Source: Propionivibrio soli (GTDB taxonomy: Bacteria > Pseudomonadota > Gammaproteobacteria > Burkholderiales > Rhodocyclaceae). From it: a stretch of DNA of 64,000 nucleotides. The translations under genes and the position numbers were made by a program. The first letter of the stretch is position 1; each line of letters starts with the position of its first letter. Shown in pieces: positions 35,809-46,099 of this stretch. The stretch spans positions 62,001 to 126,000 of the forward strand of contig NZ_JANZKY010000014.1 in the NCBI RefSeq assembly GCF_025770765.1, read 5' to 3'. The notes below the pieces were generated by a model. The model was not told where the DNA came from, made no database searches, and saw nothing but the letters and a program-made list of their open reading frames with translations.

Positions 35809-37734
35809 TTAGCGACTCTTTGACGGTTCGTCGCCCGAGGCGGGCTCGCTGCGGAGTGCTAACGTCCGGTCTTTCCTCAAGCGGCCCACAACGTGCATCT
35901 CGCAGGGCTTGCAGTCGAAACGCAGCGTCAGTTTTTCGTTGCCGTTGATCAGCACCAGCGGGTCAGGTCGGATTCCTTTCACCTGTTTTGGGCACAGCGA
36001 AAGACTGAAGCGCACGCAGTGCTTGGTGACCATCAGCGAGACTTCTCCCTTTTCCTGGCCGCACTCGAACGCGGGTTCGATTATCTTCACCCCGTGCTTC
36101 TCATAGAAGGTCCGTGCCTTCTCGTTATAGACATTCCCAAGGTAGCTCAGGGCATCGTCAGGATACGGCCTCGGTGATTCTTGGGCTGAAGCCCTTTCCG
36201 GCCGCCGGTACGCGGTACGGCGCGCTTCATCGAGTGCGTCGATCGCCCGACGACGTAGCGCATTGATGGTAGAGGCAGGCAGGAACCACGGCGTGCTCAT
36301 TTCGATCTCGACGGCGTTTGCGGCGTAGATCGTATTGCCCAGCTTGCCAAGACCATCGCGAAGTGCGGCAACCGCGCGCTCGGCGTTTTGCGCCGGCTGT
36401 TTCTGAAGCGGCTCGTTTACGGAGGTGCCCACGCCGTTTTCATCCTCAATGTGCAACGCGAAGCCGTTAGCTGTTTCGGTGAACGTCAGGCGCACGCCGA
36501 TACGGCGCTCGGCCGATTTGCGTTCGAGCTGCCGTATGAACTCCTGGTCGTGATTGCGGAAAATCGCCGCCCCAACCGCAATTCCCGCAGGCAAGCAGCC
36601 GTCGACAAGCGAGGGCGATAACCGGTACCCGCCAGTGATCGGTGCCGCAGTATTGACGCGCAGGCCGGTGAGTTCTCCCTCCGGATTGAAATACGCCAGG
36701 CCATCGCCGTTATTGATCGGCACTCGGCTATCCACATCGAACTCGGTTCGACCGAGGCGCAGGACTGTCCCGATGCGTTCGCCCGAGAACTTCGGCGTAT
36801 CGAAGGCGCCGATGTCGGCATGGCGCTGGCGAACGAAGTAGTCGGTACGACCGCGGTTGAAGGTCTTTTCTGGTTGCGGTTCGAAGAAGAAATGGCTGCG
36901 CCCCGCCGATGTCCTCGCCAGCGAGTCGTCAGCAGCGAGCAAGGCGTCGAGTTGCTGCCGGTAGTGAGCCGTAACGTTCTTCACGTAGGACAGATCCTTG
37001 AGCCGTCCTTCGATCTTGAAGGACCGGATGCCGGCATCGATCAAAGCGCGCAGGTTGTCCGTCTGATCGTTGTCCTTGAGCGACAACAAATGCTTCTCTG
37101 CAGCCAGAACCCGGCCTTCACCATCGGAAAGCGAGTAGGGAAGACGGCACGCTTGCGAGCAATCGCCCCGATTCGCACTGCGCCCCGTGGTGGCGTGGCT
37201 CAGATAGCATTGCCCGCTGTAGCTGACGCACAGCGCACCATGTACGAAAAACTCGAGCGTTGCGCTCGTCTGTTCGGCGATAGATCGGATTTGGTCGAGG
37301 GTTAGCTCGCGGGCGAGGACCATCTGCGAAAAGCCGACGCTTTCGAGAAACTGCGCTTTCAGCGGCGTCCGGATGTCGCATTGCGTGCTCGCGTGAAGTT
37401 GAATCGGCGGCAGGTCAAGCTCAAGTAAGCCCATGTCCTGCACGATCAGGGCGTCGGCGCCGGCCTCGTAACACTGCCAGATCAAGCGGCGGGCCGTTTC
37501 GAGCTCCTCATCCTTAAGGATCGTGTTGATGGCCACCAACACCCTGGCGTTGAAGCGGTGCGCGAAATCCGCCAGGCGCCCGATATCCGCCACGCTGTTC
37601 CCGGCGTTTGCCCGCGCGCCGAATGAGGGGCCGCCGATATACACGGCATCAGCGCCGTGAAGGATCGCTTCCATCCCGAACTCCGCGTTCTTGGCTGGAG
37701 CAAGGAGTTCAAGGCTGGTTTTTCGTTCGCTCAT
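35809..37734 (-). CDS. rlhA: 23S rRNA 5-hydroxycytidine C2501 synthase, U32 family
   Basis: 641 aa, near the E. coli RlhA (YdcP) length. N-terminal U32 core: LELLAPAKNAEFGMEAILHG, ADAVYIGGPSFGARANAGNS, QLHASTQCDIRTPLKAQFLE and FFVHGALCVSYSGQCYLSHA, with CSQACRLPYSL. A C-terminal DUF3656-type extension ends in LRFDCKPCEMHVVGRLRKD. RlhA hydroxylates C2501 of 23S rRNA using prephenate-derived chemistry and iron status. Cysteine-rich segments are intact. It converges on the potassium channel gene with a 48-bp gap. Confidence 0.93.
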   Translation of the reverse strand: MSERKTSLELLAPAKNAEFGMEAILHGADAVYIGGPSFGARANAGNSVADIGRLADFAHRFNARVLVAINTILKDEELETARRLIWQCYEAGADALIVQDMGLLELDLPPIQLHASTQCDIRTPLKAQFLESVGFSQMVLARELTLDQIRSIAEQTSATLEFFVHGALCVSYSGQCYLSHATTGRSANRGDCSQACRLPYSLSDGEGRVLAAEKHLLSLKDNDQTDNLRALIDAGIRSFKIEGRLKDLSYVKNVTAHYRQQLDALLAADDSLARTSAGRSHFFFEPQPEKTFNRGRTDYFVRQRHADIGAFDTPKFSGERIGTVLRLGRTEFDVDSRVPINNGDGLAYFNPEGELTGLRVNTAAPITGGYRLSPSLVDGCLPAGIAVGAAIFRNHDQEFIRQLERKSAERRIGVRLTFTETANGFALHIEDENGVGTSVNEPLQKQPAQNAERAVAALRDGLGKLGNTIYAANAVEIEMSTPWFLPASTINALRRRAIDALDEARRTAYRRPERASAQESPRPYPDDALSYLGNVYNEKARTFYEKHGVKIIEPAFECGQEKGEVSLMVTKHCVRFSLSLCPKQVKGIRPDPLVLINGNEKLTLRFDCKPCEMHVVGRLRKDRTLALRSEPASGDEPSKSR

Positions 37735-37911
37735 GGAAGTTGACTGGAGGCGGGCGTGGATTGTAACTCATTGACGGAAAAGCTTCATTTTCTTCCGTCC
37801 GTGGTGTGAGGAAGGGTCTATCGAACCGACTGTAAAAAGCTGTCAACCGGTTTCAAGGGACGGCGTTATTAGGCTCATGGTGGGCATCCACCGAATCGAA
37901 TGGAGTCGAAT

Positions 37912-38193
37912 ATGGGCAGTCTGAGTAACGAGTCGTTTGATGAGTTCCTGGATTCGCTGAAACAGGCGGGCGTCGCCATCAGCAACGAACGGGAACTTCG
38001 CGAGCGCCTAGCCGAAGCTCAACGTTGGCGCTTTGCTTTTTCAACCCTTGCTTCCAATGGCCGTCCGCTCGGCATCCGCTTCAAGGATCACGAAGGCGCC
38101 AACCACGCCGAGATCCATCGCGCGTTTAGTCAGTTTGACTTCCCAGAGAGCGTCGAAGCCGCCTTCGCCGCCAGTCTCCGCTCGGAACACTGA
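37912..38193 (+). CDS. small conserved-looking protein, function unknown
   Basis: 93 aa, acidic and helical: MGSLSNESFDEFLDSLKQAG, then ISNERELRERLAEAQRWRFA and an RPLGIRFKDHEGANHAEIHR segment. No cysteine, signal peptide or membrane helix. Start 37912 follows GGAG (37902-37905), better than the ATG four codons upstream, which overlaps it. It is followed by a strong bidirectional terminator at 38283-38320. I do not recognise the family. Confidence 0.6.
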   Translation: MGSLSNESFDEFLDSLKQAGVAISNERELRERLAEAQRWRFAFSTLASNGRPLGIRFKDHEGANHAEIHRAFSQFDFPESVEAAFAASLRSEH

Positions 38194-38553
38194 CCCCCGG
38201 TTTTCGGGTTGTCGCCACCGACAAGCGGCGGCAACCACAAAGCGTCCGCCGGTTTCCAGCCGTGTGCTGGGGATCGGGGAACAAAAAAGACCCGCCTCCT
38301 TCTCAGCGGGTCTTTTTCTTTTGGGGTAACGGTACGCAGGGTACGAGGCCATCGCCGCGTATCAGGCGTAGCGGGCGAGATTCCCGCCCTCTTTCTCTTG
38401 CTTTTCCCTACACGGCTGATGCTGATATATGGTTCGGCGCTTCATCACTGCAGGGGCAGCGCGGTCGGGGGGTGAGACACCCCGAATCCTAGCTGGCTCC
38501 CGGGCCGCTCGGCGTTATAGCTGAATGCTAATGCCGACGGCCAACACCAACCG
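38194..38553. other. intergenic region with bidirectional terminator
   Basis: 360 bp between two convergent genes. It contains the terminator at 38283-38320 and a smaller GGGGTG-AGA-CACCCC hairpin (38469-38483) with no T tract. I see no further gene; short open frames here have no ribosome site. Confidence 0.6.
38283..38320. terminator. bidirectional intrinsic terminator
   Basis: Ten perfect pairs AAAGACCCGC (38286-38295) / GCGGGTCTTT (38306-38315), 10-nt loop, A run before and T run after. It can end the small plus-strand gene and the minus-strand ettA transcript alike. Confidence 0.9.
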
Positions 38554-40218
38554 TCAGCGCGTGATCGGCTTGTAGCGGATGCGCTTCGGCTTGGCACCTT
38601 CCTCGCCGAGCCGCTTCACCTTGTCTTCCTCGTACTCATGGTAGTTGCCTGCGAAGAAAGTCCATTGCGATTCGCCCTCGCAAGCCAGGATATGCGTGCA
38701 GATACGATCGAGGAACCAGCGGTCGTGCGAGATGATCATCGCGCACCCGGCGAACTCGAGGAGTGCGTCTTCGAGCGCGCGCAAGGTCTCGACGTCGAGG
38801 TCGTTGGACGGTTCGTCGAGCAGCAATAGGTTGCCGCCAGTCATCAGCGTCTTGGCCAGGTGCAGGCGCCCGCGTTCCCCGCCGGAGAGTTTGCCGACAA
38901 TCTTTTGCTGGTCGCCCCCCTTGAAGTTGAATCGCCCGATGTAGGCCCGGCTCGGCATTTCGAATTTGCCGATCTGGATAATGTCGCGGCCTTCCGACAG
39001 TTCGTCGAAAACGGTCTTGGTATCGGAGAGGTTTTCGCGGCTTTGATCGACGTAAGCCATTTTCACTGTTGGGCCAATGTCGATATTGCCGCTATCGGGC
39101 TGCTCGGCGCCGGTGATCATCCGGAACAGCGTCGACTTACCGGCGCCGTTCGGCCCAATGATGCCCACGATCGCGCCGGCGGGTATGTTGAACGACAGGT
39201 TGTCGATCAGCATGCGGTCGCCGAAGCCCTTGGAAACGTTCTTGAATTCGATGACCTTGTCGCCCAAGCGCTCGGCGACCGGGATGAAGATTTCCTGCGT
39301 CTCGTTGCGCGCCTGGTACTCGTAGCTCGACATCTCCTCGAAGCGCGCGATGCGTGCCTTGCTCTTGGCTTGGCGCGCCTTGGGGTTGGAACGCACCCAC
39401 TCCAGTTCCTGCTTCATCGCCTTCATGTGCGCGTCGAGTTGTTTCTGTTCCTGCTCGAGACGTGCCTCTTTCTGCTCCAGCCAGGACGAGTAGTTCCCCT
39501 TCCACGGAATGCCGTGGCCGCGATCGAGTTCGAGAATCCATTCGGCCGCGTTGTCGAGGAAGTAGCGATCGTGCGTGACGGCGACGACCGTACCGGGGAA
39601 ACGCACGAGGTATTGCTCCAGCCATTCGACCGATTCGGCGTCAAGGTGGTTGGTCGGTTCGTCGAGCAATAGCATATCGGGACGCGAGAGCAGCAGCTTG
39701 CATAGCGCGACACGGCGTTTCTCGCCGCCAGAGAGTTTGCCGATGACCGCGTCCCATGCCGGCAGCCGCAGGGCGTCGGCCGCGATCTCCATCTGGTTCT
39801 CGGTGTCGGCGCCGGCGGTAGCGATGATCGCCTCAAGACGGGCCTGTTCCTCCGCCAGCTTGTCGAAGTCGGCATCGGGTTCGGCGTACGCGGCATAGAC
39901 AGCCTCGAGCTTGGCCTGGGCCTCCATTACTTCACCCATGCCGCTTTCGACTTCCTGACGGACCGTTTTTTCGGGATCGAGTTGCGGTTCCTGTGGCAAA
40001 TAGCCGATCTTGACGCCAGCGAGGTGTTGCACTTCGCCGTCGTATTCCTTGTCCTCGTTGGCCATGATGCGCAGGACCGTCGACTTGCCGGAGCCGTTGA
40101 GACCCAGCAGGCCGATCTTGGCGCCCGGGAAGAAGGAGAGGGAGATGTCCTTGATGATCTGCCGCTTCGGGGGAACGATCTTGCTCACGCGGAGCATGCT
40201 CATGACGTACTGGGCCAT
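38554..40218 (-). CDS. ettA: energy-dependent translational throttle protein EttA (ABC-F)
   Basis: 554 aa, the E. coli EttA length. Two ABC domains: first with GLNGSGKST and LSGGEKRRVALCKLLL, second with GPNGAGKST and LSGGERGRLHLAKTL. Between them is the arm/linker region (LEQEQKQLDAHMKAMKQELE). N-terminal MAQYVMSMLRVSKIVPPKRQ is EttA-specific. The two Walker B motifs end in LLLDEPTNHLD and LLLDEPSNDLD. EttA binds the ribosomal E site and gates entry into elongation according to ATP/ADP ratio. It lies 37 bp after the gcvR-like gene. Confidence 0.95.
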   Translation of the reverse strand: MAQYVMSMLRVSKIVPPKRQIIKDISLSFFPGAKIGLLGLNGSGKSTVLRIMANEDKEYDGEVQHLAGVKIGYLPQEPQLDPEKTVRQEVESGMGEVMEAQAKLEAVYAAYAEPDADFDKLAEEQARLEAIIATAGADTENQMEIAADALRLPAWDAVIGKLSGGEKRRVALCKLLLSRPDMLLLDEPTNHLDAESVEWLEQYLVRFPGTVVAVTHDRYFLDNAAEWILELDRGHGIPWKGNYSSWLEQKEARLEQEQKQLDAHMKAMKQELEWVRSNPKARQAKSKARIARFEEMSSYEYQARNETQEIFIPVAERLGDKVIEFKNVSKGFGDRMLIDNLSFNIPAGAIVGIIGPNGAGKSTLFRMITGAEQPDSGNIDIGPTVKMAYVDQSRENLSDTKTVFDELSEGRDIIQIGKFEMPSRAYIGRFNFKGGDQQKIVGKLSGGERGRLHLAKTLMTGGNLLLLDEPSNDLDVETLRALEDALLEFAGCAMIISHDRWFLDRICTHILACEGESQWTFFAGNYHEYEEDKVKRLGEEGAKPKRIRYKPITR

Positions 40219-40255
40219 TTTTCTTCGTCTGGAAAGGGAGGGTTGATGCGGCCGC

Positions 40256-40801
40256 TCAGGGGCGGATGGTTTCGTCGAGCGTAATGTCGACCATGAGGTC
40301 GTTCGAAATCTGCTCCAGGTCGCGCGTCAGCGCGCGTGCGTCGAGTGCCGGTGCGGCGGTCAATTCCGCCGTCGCATGGAAGAGAATCTCGGCAGACATC
40401 GGCGCACTGGCCGTATGCGTATTCAGTTCCTCGACATTCACCGCGTGCCGGGCGAGGACCTGGGACACCTCGCGTACGATGCCGATACGATCGTGTCCGA
40501 CTAAAGAAAGCTTGAGCCGTCGGCCGCTCTCGATCTTCTCCGACGGCACGGCGAGCTCGGAGACTTCTGCCGTGATGCGCAAACCGGGGACTTCGGCCAG
40601 CGCCTTCTTTAACGCATCCAAGCGCTCATCCGCGACGCTCACGCACACGATGCCGGCAAACTTGCCAGCCAGATGCGACATCGACGCGTCCAGCCAATTG
40701 CCGTCGTTCTGACTGATGGCGGTGGCCAGCCGTTCGACGAGGCCGGGGCGATCATCGCCGATCGCCGTCAAAACCAGGGACGTTGTTCCGCTACGGCTCA
40801 T
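40256..40801 (-). CDS. gcvR: GcvR-like ACT-domain regulatory protein
   Basis: 181 aa with two ACT domains: SLVLTAIGDDRPGLVERLAT (first) and KLSLVGHDRIGIVREVSQVL (second), as in GcvR, the accessory repressor of the glycine cleavage operon in E. coli. ATG 40801 follows a strong GGAGGTCACC ribosome site. GcvR in E. coli acts by binding GcvA; no gcvA lies nearby here, and the gcv operon about 12 kb away carries a glycine riboswitch, so the regulatory role may differ. It precedes ettA by 37 bp. Confidence 0.85.
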   Translation of the reverse strand: MSRSGTTSLVLTAIGDDRPGLVERLATAISQNDGNWLDASMSHLAGKFAGIVCVSVADERLDALKKALAEVPGLRITAEVSELAVPSEKIESGRRLKLSLVGHDRIGIVREVSQVLARHAVNVEELNTHTASAPMSAEILFHATAELTAAPALDARALTRDLEQISNDLMVDITLDETIRP

Positions 40802-40884
40802 GGTGACCTCCTTCTCAAGCAGGGGCGCCATTGTAACCCTAGCGGGCGGTGCGGTCAGCCGGACAGGACGCCGCCGGTCGGACC

Positions 40885-41664
40885 TTACTTCTCCACGAAG
40901 GCGCGTTCGATCACGTAGTCACCCATCGCGCCGATATGCGGCGAGATTTCGAATCCTCTGGCGTCGAGCAAGGTGCAGCAGTCCTTGATCATCGCCGGGC
41001 TGCCACAGATCATGACGCGGTCATCCAGCGGGTTCAGCGGCGGCAGGCCGATCTTGGCGAACAGTTCGCCACTTTCGATCAGGTGCGTGATGCGCCCCTG
41101 ATTTTCAAATGGCTCGCGCGTCACGGTCGGGAAGTAGATGAGCTTCTCGCGCACGAAATCGGCGAAAAACTCGTGGTTCGGCAGTTCGCGCGTGATGAAG
41201 TCCCGGTAGGCGAGTTCGCTAATGTGACGAACGCCGTGTACCAGCACGACTTTCTCGAACCGCTCGTAACTCTCTGGGTCTTGAATCAGACTCAGGAAGG
41301 GGGCGAGGCCCGTGCCGGTGGCCAGCAGGTAGAGGTGCTTGCCGGGTTTCAGGTCGCGCAACACCAAAGTCCCTGTCGGCTTGCGACTAACGACGATGGA
41401 GTCACCAACCGAAAGATGCTGGAGCTTTGAAGTGAGCGGGCCGTTGGGAACTTTGATACTGAAGAACTCCAGGAACTCGTCATGGTTCGCGCTGGCGATA
41501 CTGTAAGCGCGCGTCAGCGGTCGGCCTCCGTGCTGCTCCAGACCAAGCATTACGAACTGGCCGTTGATGAAGCGCAGCGACGGGTCGCGTGTTGTACGGA
41601 AGCTGAACAAATTGTCGTCCCAATGATGGACGGACAGGACGCGTTCGGTAGACAAGGTACTCAT
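40885..41664 (-). CDS. fpr: ferredoxin/flavodoxin-NADP+ reductase
   Basis: 259 aa. FAD-binding R-A-Y-S-I-A-S, the loop FFSIKVPNGPLTSKLQHL, NADP site LYLLATGTGLAPFLSLI, and MICGSPAMIKDCCTLLD near the C-terminus, ending in F-V-E-K typical of proteobacterial subclass II FPRs. Reduces ferredoxin or flavodoxin, often in oxidative or iron stress. It is divergent from a LysR-type gene with 98 bp between starts, an arrangement like Pseudomonas fprA-finR. Confidence 0.95.
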   Translation of the reverse strand: MSTLSTERVLSVHHWDDNLFSFRTTRDPSLRFINGQFVMLGLEQHGGRPLTRAYSIASANHDEFLEFFSIKVPNGPLTSKLQHLSVGDSIVVSRKPTGTLVLRDLKPGKHLYLLATGTGLAPFLSLIQDPESYERFEKVVLVHGVRHISELAYRDFITRELPNHEFFADFVREKLIYFPTVTREPFENQGRITHLIESGELFAKIGLPPLNPLDDRVMICGSPAMIKDCCTLLDARGFEISPHIGAMGDYVIERAFVEK

Positions 41665-41762
41665 GGCAAGACTTTGGACAATGAAGAACAGACTTGATGC
41701 TATGGTGTGGCGTTATATCTGTAAAATGGATTGTCTGGATAACTCATATCTGGAGCGTAGAT

Positions 41763-42689
41763 ATGCGTTTCACCCTTCGACAAATGGCGGTCTTCGCGGC
41801 CGTCGCTTCGCACGAGAGTGTCTCCAAAGCGGCAAGGGCGCTTTCCCTTTCGCAATCGGCAACGAGCACAGCTCTTGCAGAACTGGAGCGGCTCTACGAA
41901 ACGCAACTTTTCGATCGCGTCGGCAAATCGCTGCGTCTGAATGAATTGGGGCAAGCGCTGCTCCCGCAGGCGGACGAGCTGGTGGAGCGAGCGCAGGCCA
42001 TCGAGACGGTGCTTGAGAAACGCGCCGGCTTTGGCAAGCTGCGCATCGGCGCCACACTGACGATCGGCAACTACTTGGCAACATTGATCGTTGCCGACTA
42101 CCTCAAACGCCATCCGGAAGGCTCGGCGCAGCTAAAGGTTCACAATACGGCGACGATTGTCGATCAAGTCGCCCGGTTCGAACTCGATCTCGGTCTCATT
42201 GAAGGCCGCTGTCGGCACCCCGACCTTGTCGCCGAACCTTGGGTAGCCGACGAACTGGTCGTCTTCTGCGCGCCGACCTATCTCCTTGCCGCCCGACGCG
42301 TGGTCAAGCTCAATGAGTTGTTGGCGCAACCCTGGATTGTCCGAGAAGCCGGATCGGGAACCCGGGAAACGCTGGAGGAGGCGATGCGAAGGCACGATCG
42401 GATTCCTATGATCCGGCTTGAGCTCGAACACACCGAGGCGATAAAACGTGCTGTTGAGCTTGGTCTTGGCGTTGGGTGCATCTCGCGCCTTGCTCTACGC
42501 GAGGCCTTTCGCCGCGGCAGTCTGGTGCCAATCGAGACGCCGGAGCTTGACCTTCGGCGTCAGTTTCAATTCCTCTGGCACAAGCGCAAGTTTCATACCG
42601 CGGGGATGCGCGAGTTCGTCTCTTTGTGCCGAGCCATGACCGCCGGCGTTGTGCGCAGCGACGAGATCGATCTGCCGTTCATTCCTTGA
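41763..42689 (+). CDS. LysR-type regulator divergent from fpr (FinR-like)
   Basis: 308 aa. HTH: MRFTLRQMAVFAAVASHESV, SKAARALSLSQSATSTALAE, then LERLYETQLFDRVGKSLRLN; a CysB/CbbR-type effector domain follows (FGKLRIGATLTIGNYLATLI, then AGSGTRETLEEAMRRH). ATG 41763 follows GGAG (41752-41755). In Pseudomonas putida the LysR protein FinR is divergent from and controls fprA; position and sequence type suggest a similar role, by inference. Downstream it converges on dctD with a 31-bp gap. Confidence 0.9.
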   Translation: MRFTLRQMAVFAAVASHESVSKAARALSLSQSATSTALAELERLYETQLFDRVGKSLRLNELGQALLPQADELVERAQAIETVLEKRAGFGKLRIGATLTIGNYLATLIVADYLKRHPEGSAQLKVHNTATIVDQVARFELDLGLIEGRCRHPDLVAEPWVADELVVFCAPTYLLAARRVVKLNELLAQPWIVREAGSGTRETLEEAMRRHDRIPMIRLELEHTEAIKRAVELGLGVGCISRLALREAFRRGSLVPIETPELDLRRQFQFLWHKRKFHTAGMREFVSLCRAMTAGVVRSDEIDLPFIP

Positions 42690-42720
42690 TTGGTGCGACG
42701 ATCGAGGATGGGAAGCCGCC

Positions 42721-44060
<1,340 letters not shown>

Positions 44061-44064
<4 letters not shown>

Positions 44065-45938
44065 GGCTTGGAAGATGAATTGGAGTCGGCCGCAATGGGG
44101 ATCTCGAGGGTGAAAACGGCACCGCCTTGAGGATCATTGCCGCCCACGAGGGTACCACCGAAGTCGTTGATTATGCCGGCGGAGATGGCAAGGCCGAGCC
44201 CCAAGCCAACTCCGGCTTCCTTGGTCGTGAAGAAGGGTTCGAACAGGCGCGATTCGACGTCGGCCGTAAGCCCGTTACCATGATCGCGGACGCTCAGGCG
44301 GATCATCGTCTTCGATCTTCCCGCGGCTATTTCGACGCGCGGCTGGGTCTGCCCGGCCATCGCGTCGAGGGCGTTGCCGATTAAGTTGACTATCACTTGC
44401 TCCAACCGGATCGCATTGCAGAGGGCGTAGAGTGGCTGTTCGGGAAAATCCACTTCGATCTCTGCGTTTTCCGTACGCAATCTCTGCTCGAGAAGCGCCG
44501 TTGCGTGCGACACGGCCTGTTGAACGTCAACCGGGCTTGGCCGCCCACTGGACTTATGGGCGAACGCCTTTAGCTGTCCTGTTATTACCCCCATGCGGTC
44601 GACGAGTTGCCCGATGCGCTCCAGATTGTGACGCGCGGTCGTTTCGTCACGGCGTTCCAGAAAACGGATGGCGTTGCCGGAGAGCGTCCGCAAGGCGGCC
44701 AACGGTTGATTGAGTTCGTGCGCGATACCGGCGGAGAGCTGACCGATGACGGCTAGCTTCCCCGCCTGTACGAGTTCGTCCTGTGCCGCACGCAAGGTGC
44801 GTTCGGCGCGCGTGCGTTCCGCCACTTCGTCCTGCAGCTGCTCGTTGGCGGCAGACAAGTCGGCTGTACGTTCTTGGACCTTTCGCTCGAGTTCGTCGTT
44901 GGCTTTTTGCAAGGCTTCGCGCGCCGCCAGGCGGTCCTCGAGATGGCGCCGACGCTGATTGATCATGACGCCGACAATGCACATCAAGGTGGTCGTGACC
45001 GCAGCGACGATGGTGCGGATCACGGAAATATCGTTAACTTGCTCGAGCTGTGAAAAAACCGTGAGCGTCCACGGTGTGCCTGGCAACGGCTGAGACTGCG
45101 CAAGAAACTGACCGGCGACCGGGTAGACGGACACCATTTCCTGCTTTTCTCTGGCCATACGCACGATGCGCGCGCCGTAGTCGAGCGTGGCGATTTCGCG
45201 CACGCCCAGCGGCTGCAACGCACGCTGGTTGTACTGCAAAGTGCGGTCAAAAGCCTTTCTAGTTCGCTCATCCAGGGGGCGAAGCGTCGTGAACTTCCAG
45301 TCGGGAACGGAGCTCAGGATCACCACGCCGTTTTCGTCGCCAACGAGAACGGGAGCTTCGACCGTGGACCACGATTTTTCCAATTGATCGAGGCTGACCT
45401 TGACGACAGCAACACCGAGGGTGCGACGATCGTCCCGCAGGGCGGACGAAAGATAGTATCCGGGTTCGCTCCGCGTCGTACCGATGCCAAAGAACCGACC
45501 ATTCCCCGATTCGACCGCGTCTCGGAAGTAGGGGCGGAAGGAAAGATCTTCGCCGACATAGCTGTCGGCACGGCGCCAGTTGCTCGACGCGATCACCCTG
45601 CCAAGATTGTCCATGACGTAGATGGCGAGCGTTCCGGCGCGGTCGTTCAACTGTTCGAGATAGTTGTTGACGTCGGTGGTTACGTTGCGATGGCCCTTGT
45701 CGTCCAGAAGAGCGAGGACGCCTTTCTCAAGGCCGAGGGTCGACGGGAAATACGCGTACTTGTCGATCTCGCGTTCCAGGCTTGTCGCATAAAGATCGAG
45801 GCGGTGGCGCCCCATCGCCTGGAGTTCGGTGATGCCGATTTGCTGACTGATTCGGTAAGTAATGAACGACGCCGCAGCGACCAGACTTAACAAGCCGAGC
45901 GAGAGCAAAGCGAATCGGAGCGGCCGGCGAATACGCAT
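44061..45938 (-). CDS. dctB: C4-dicarboxylate sensor histidine kinase DctB
   Basis: 625 aa. N-terminal membrane helix (FALLSLGLLSLVAAASFITY), large periplasmic double-PAS sensor region with GRFFGIGTTRSEPGYYLSSA, second membrane helix (VIRTIVAAVTTTLMCIVGVM, about 300), coiled coil, then kinase core with H407 in GIAHELNQPLAALR and N/G boxes NLIGNALDAM, DHGNGL, GLGLGLAIS. Senses external C4-dicarboxylates and phosphorylates DctD. It lies 161 bp downstream of dctA on the same strand, separated by a terminator. Confidence 0.94.
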
Positions 45939-46027
45939 GCGTATAGTGTGTCGATCTTGAAGATCTGAATCCGTGGCAGGGACGACGCGTTCGTTTTTCT
46001 TCGCGCCCGAGCCATTTTCATGAAGCT

Positions 46028-46062
46028 AAAGACAAACTGCCCCGGGTCGGAACCCGAGGCAG
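46028..46062 (-). terminator. terminator downstream of dctA
   Basis: Minus-strand hairpin, ten pairs with one mismatch and a 4-nt loop (46037-46062), followed by TTTGTCTTTAG in the transcript. It lies 37 nt after the dctA stop and before dctB, so dctBD probably has its own promoter or lower readthrough. Confidence 0.7.
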
Positions 46063-46099
46063 TATGTACACGCGCTACTTACGAGGCAATGCCGATGTG

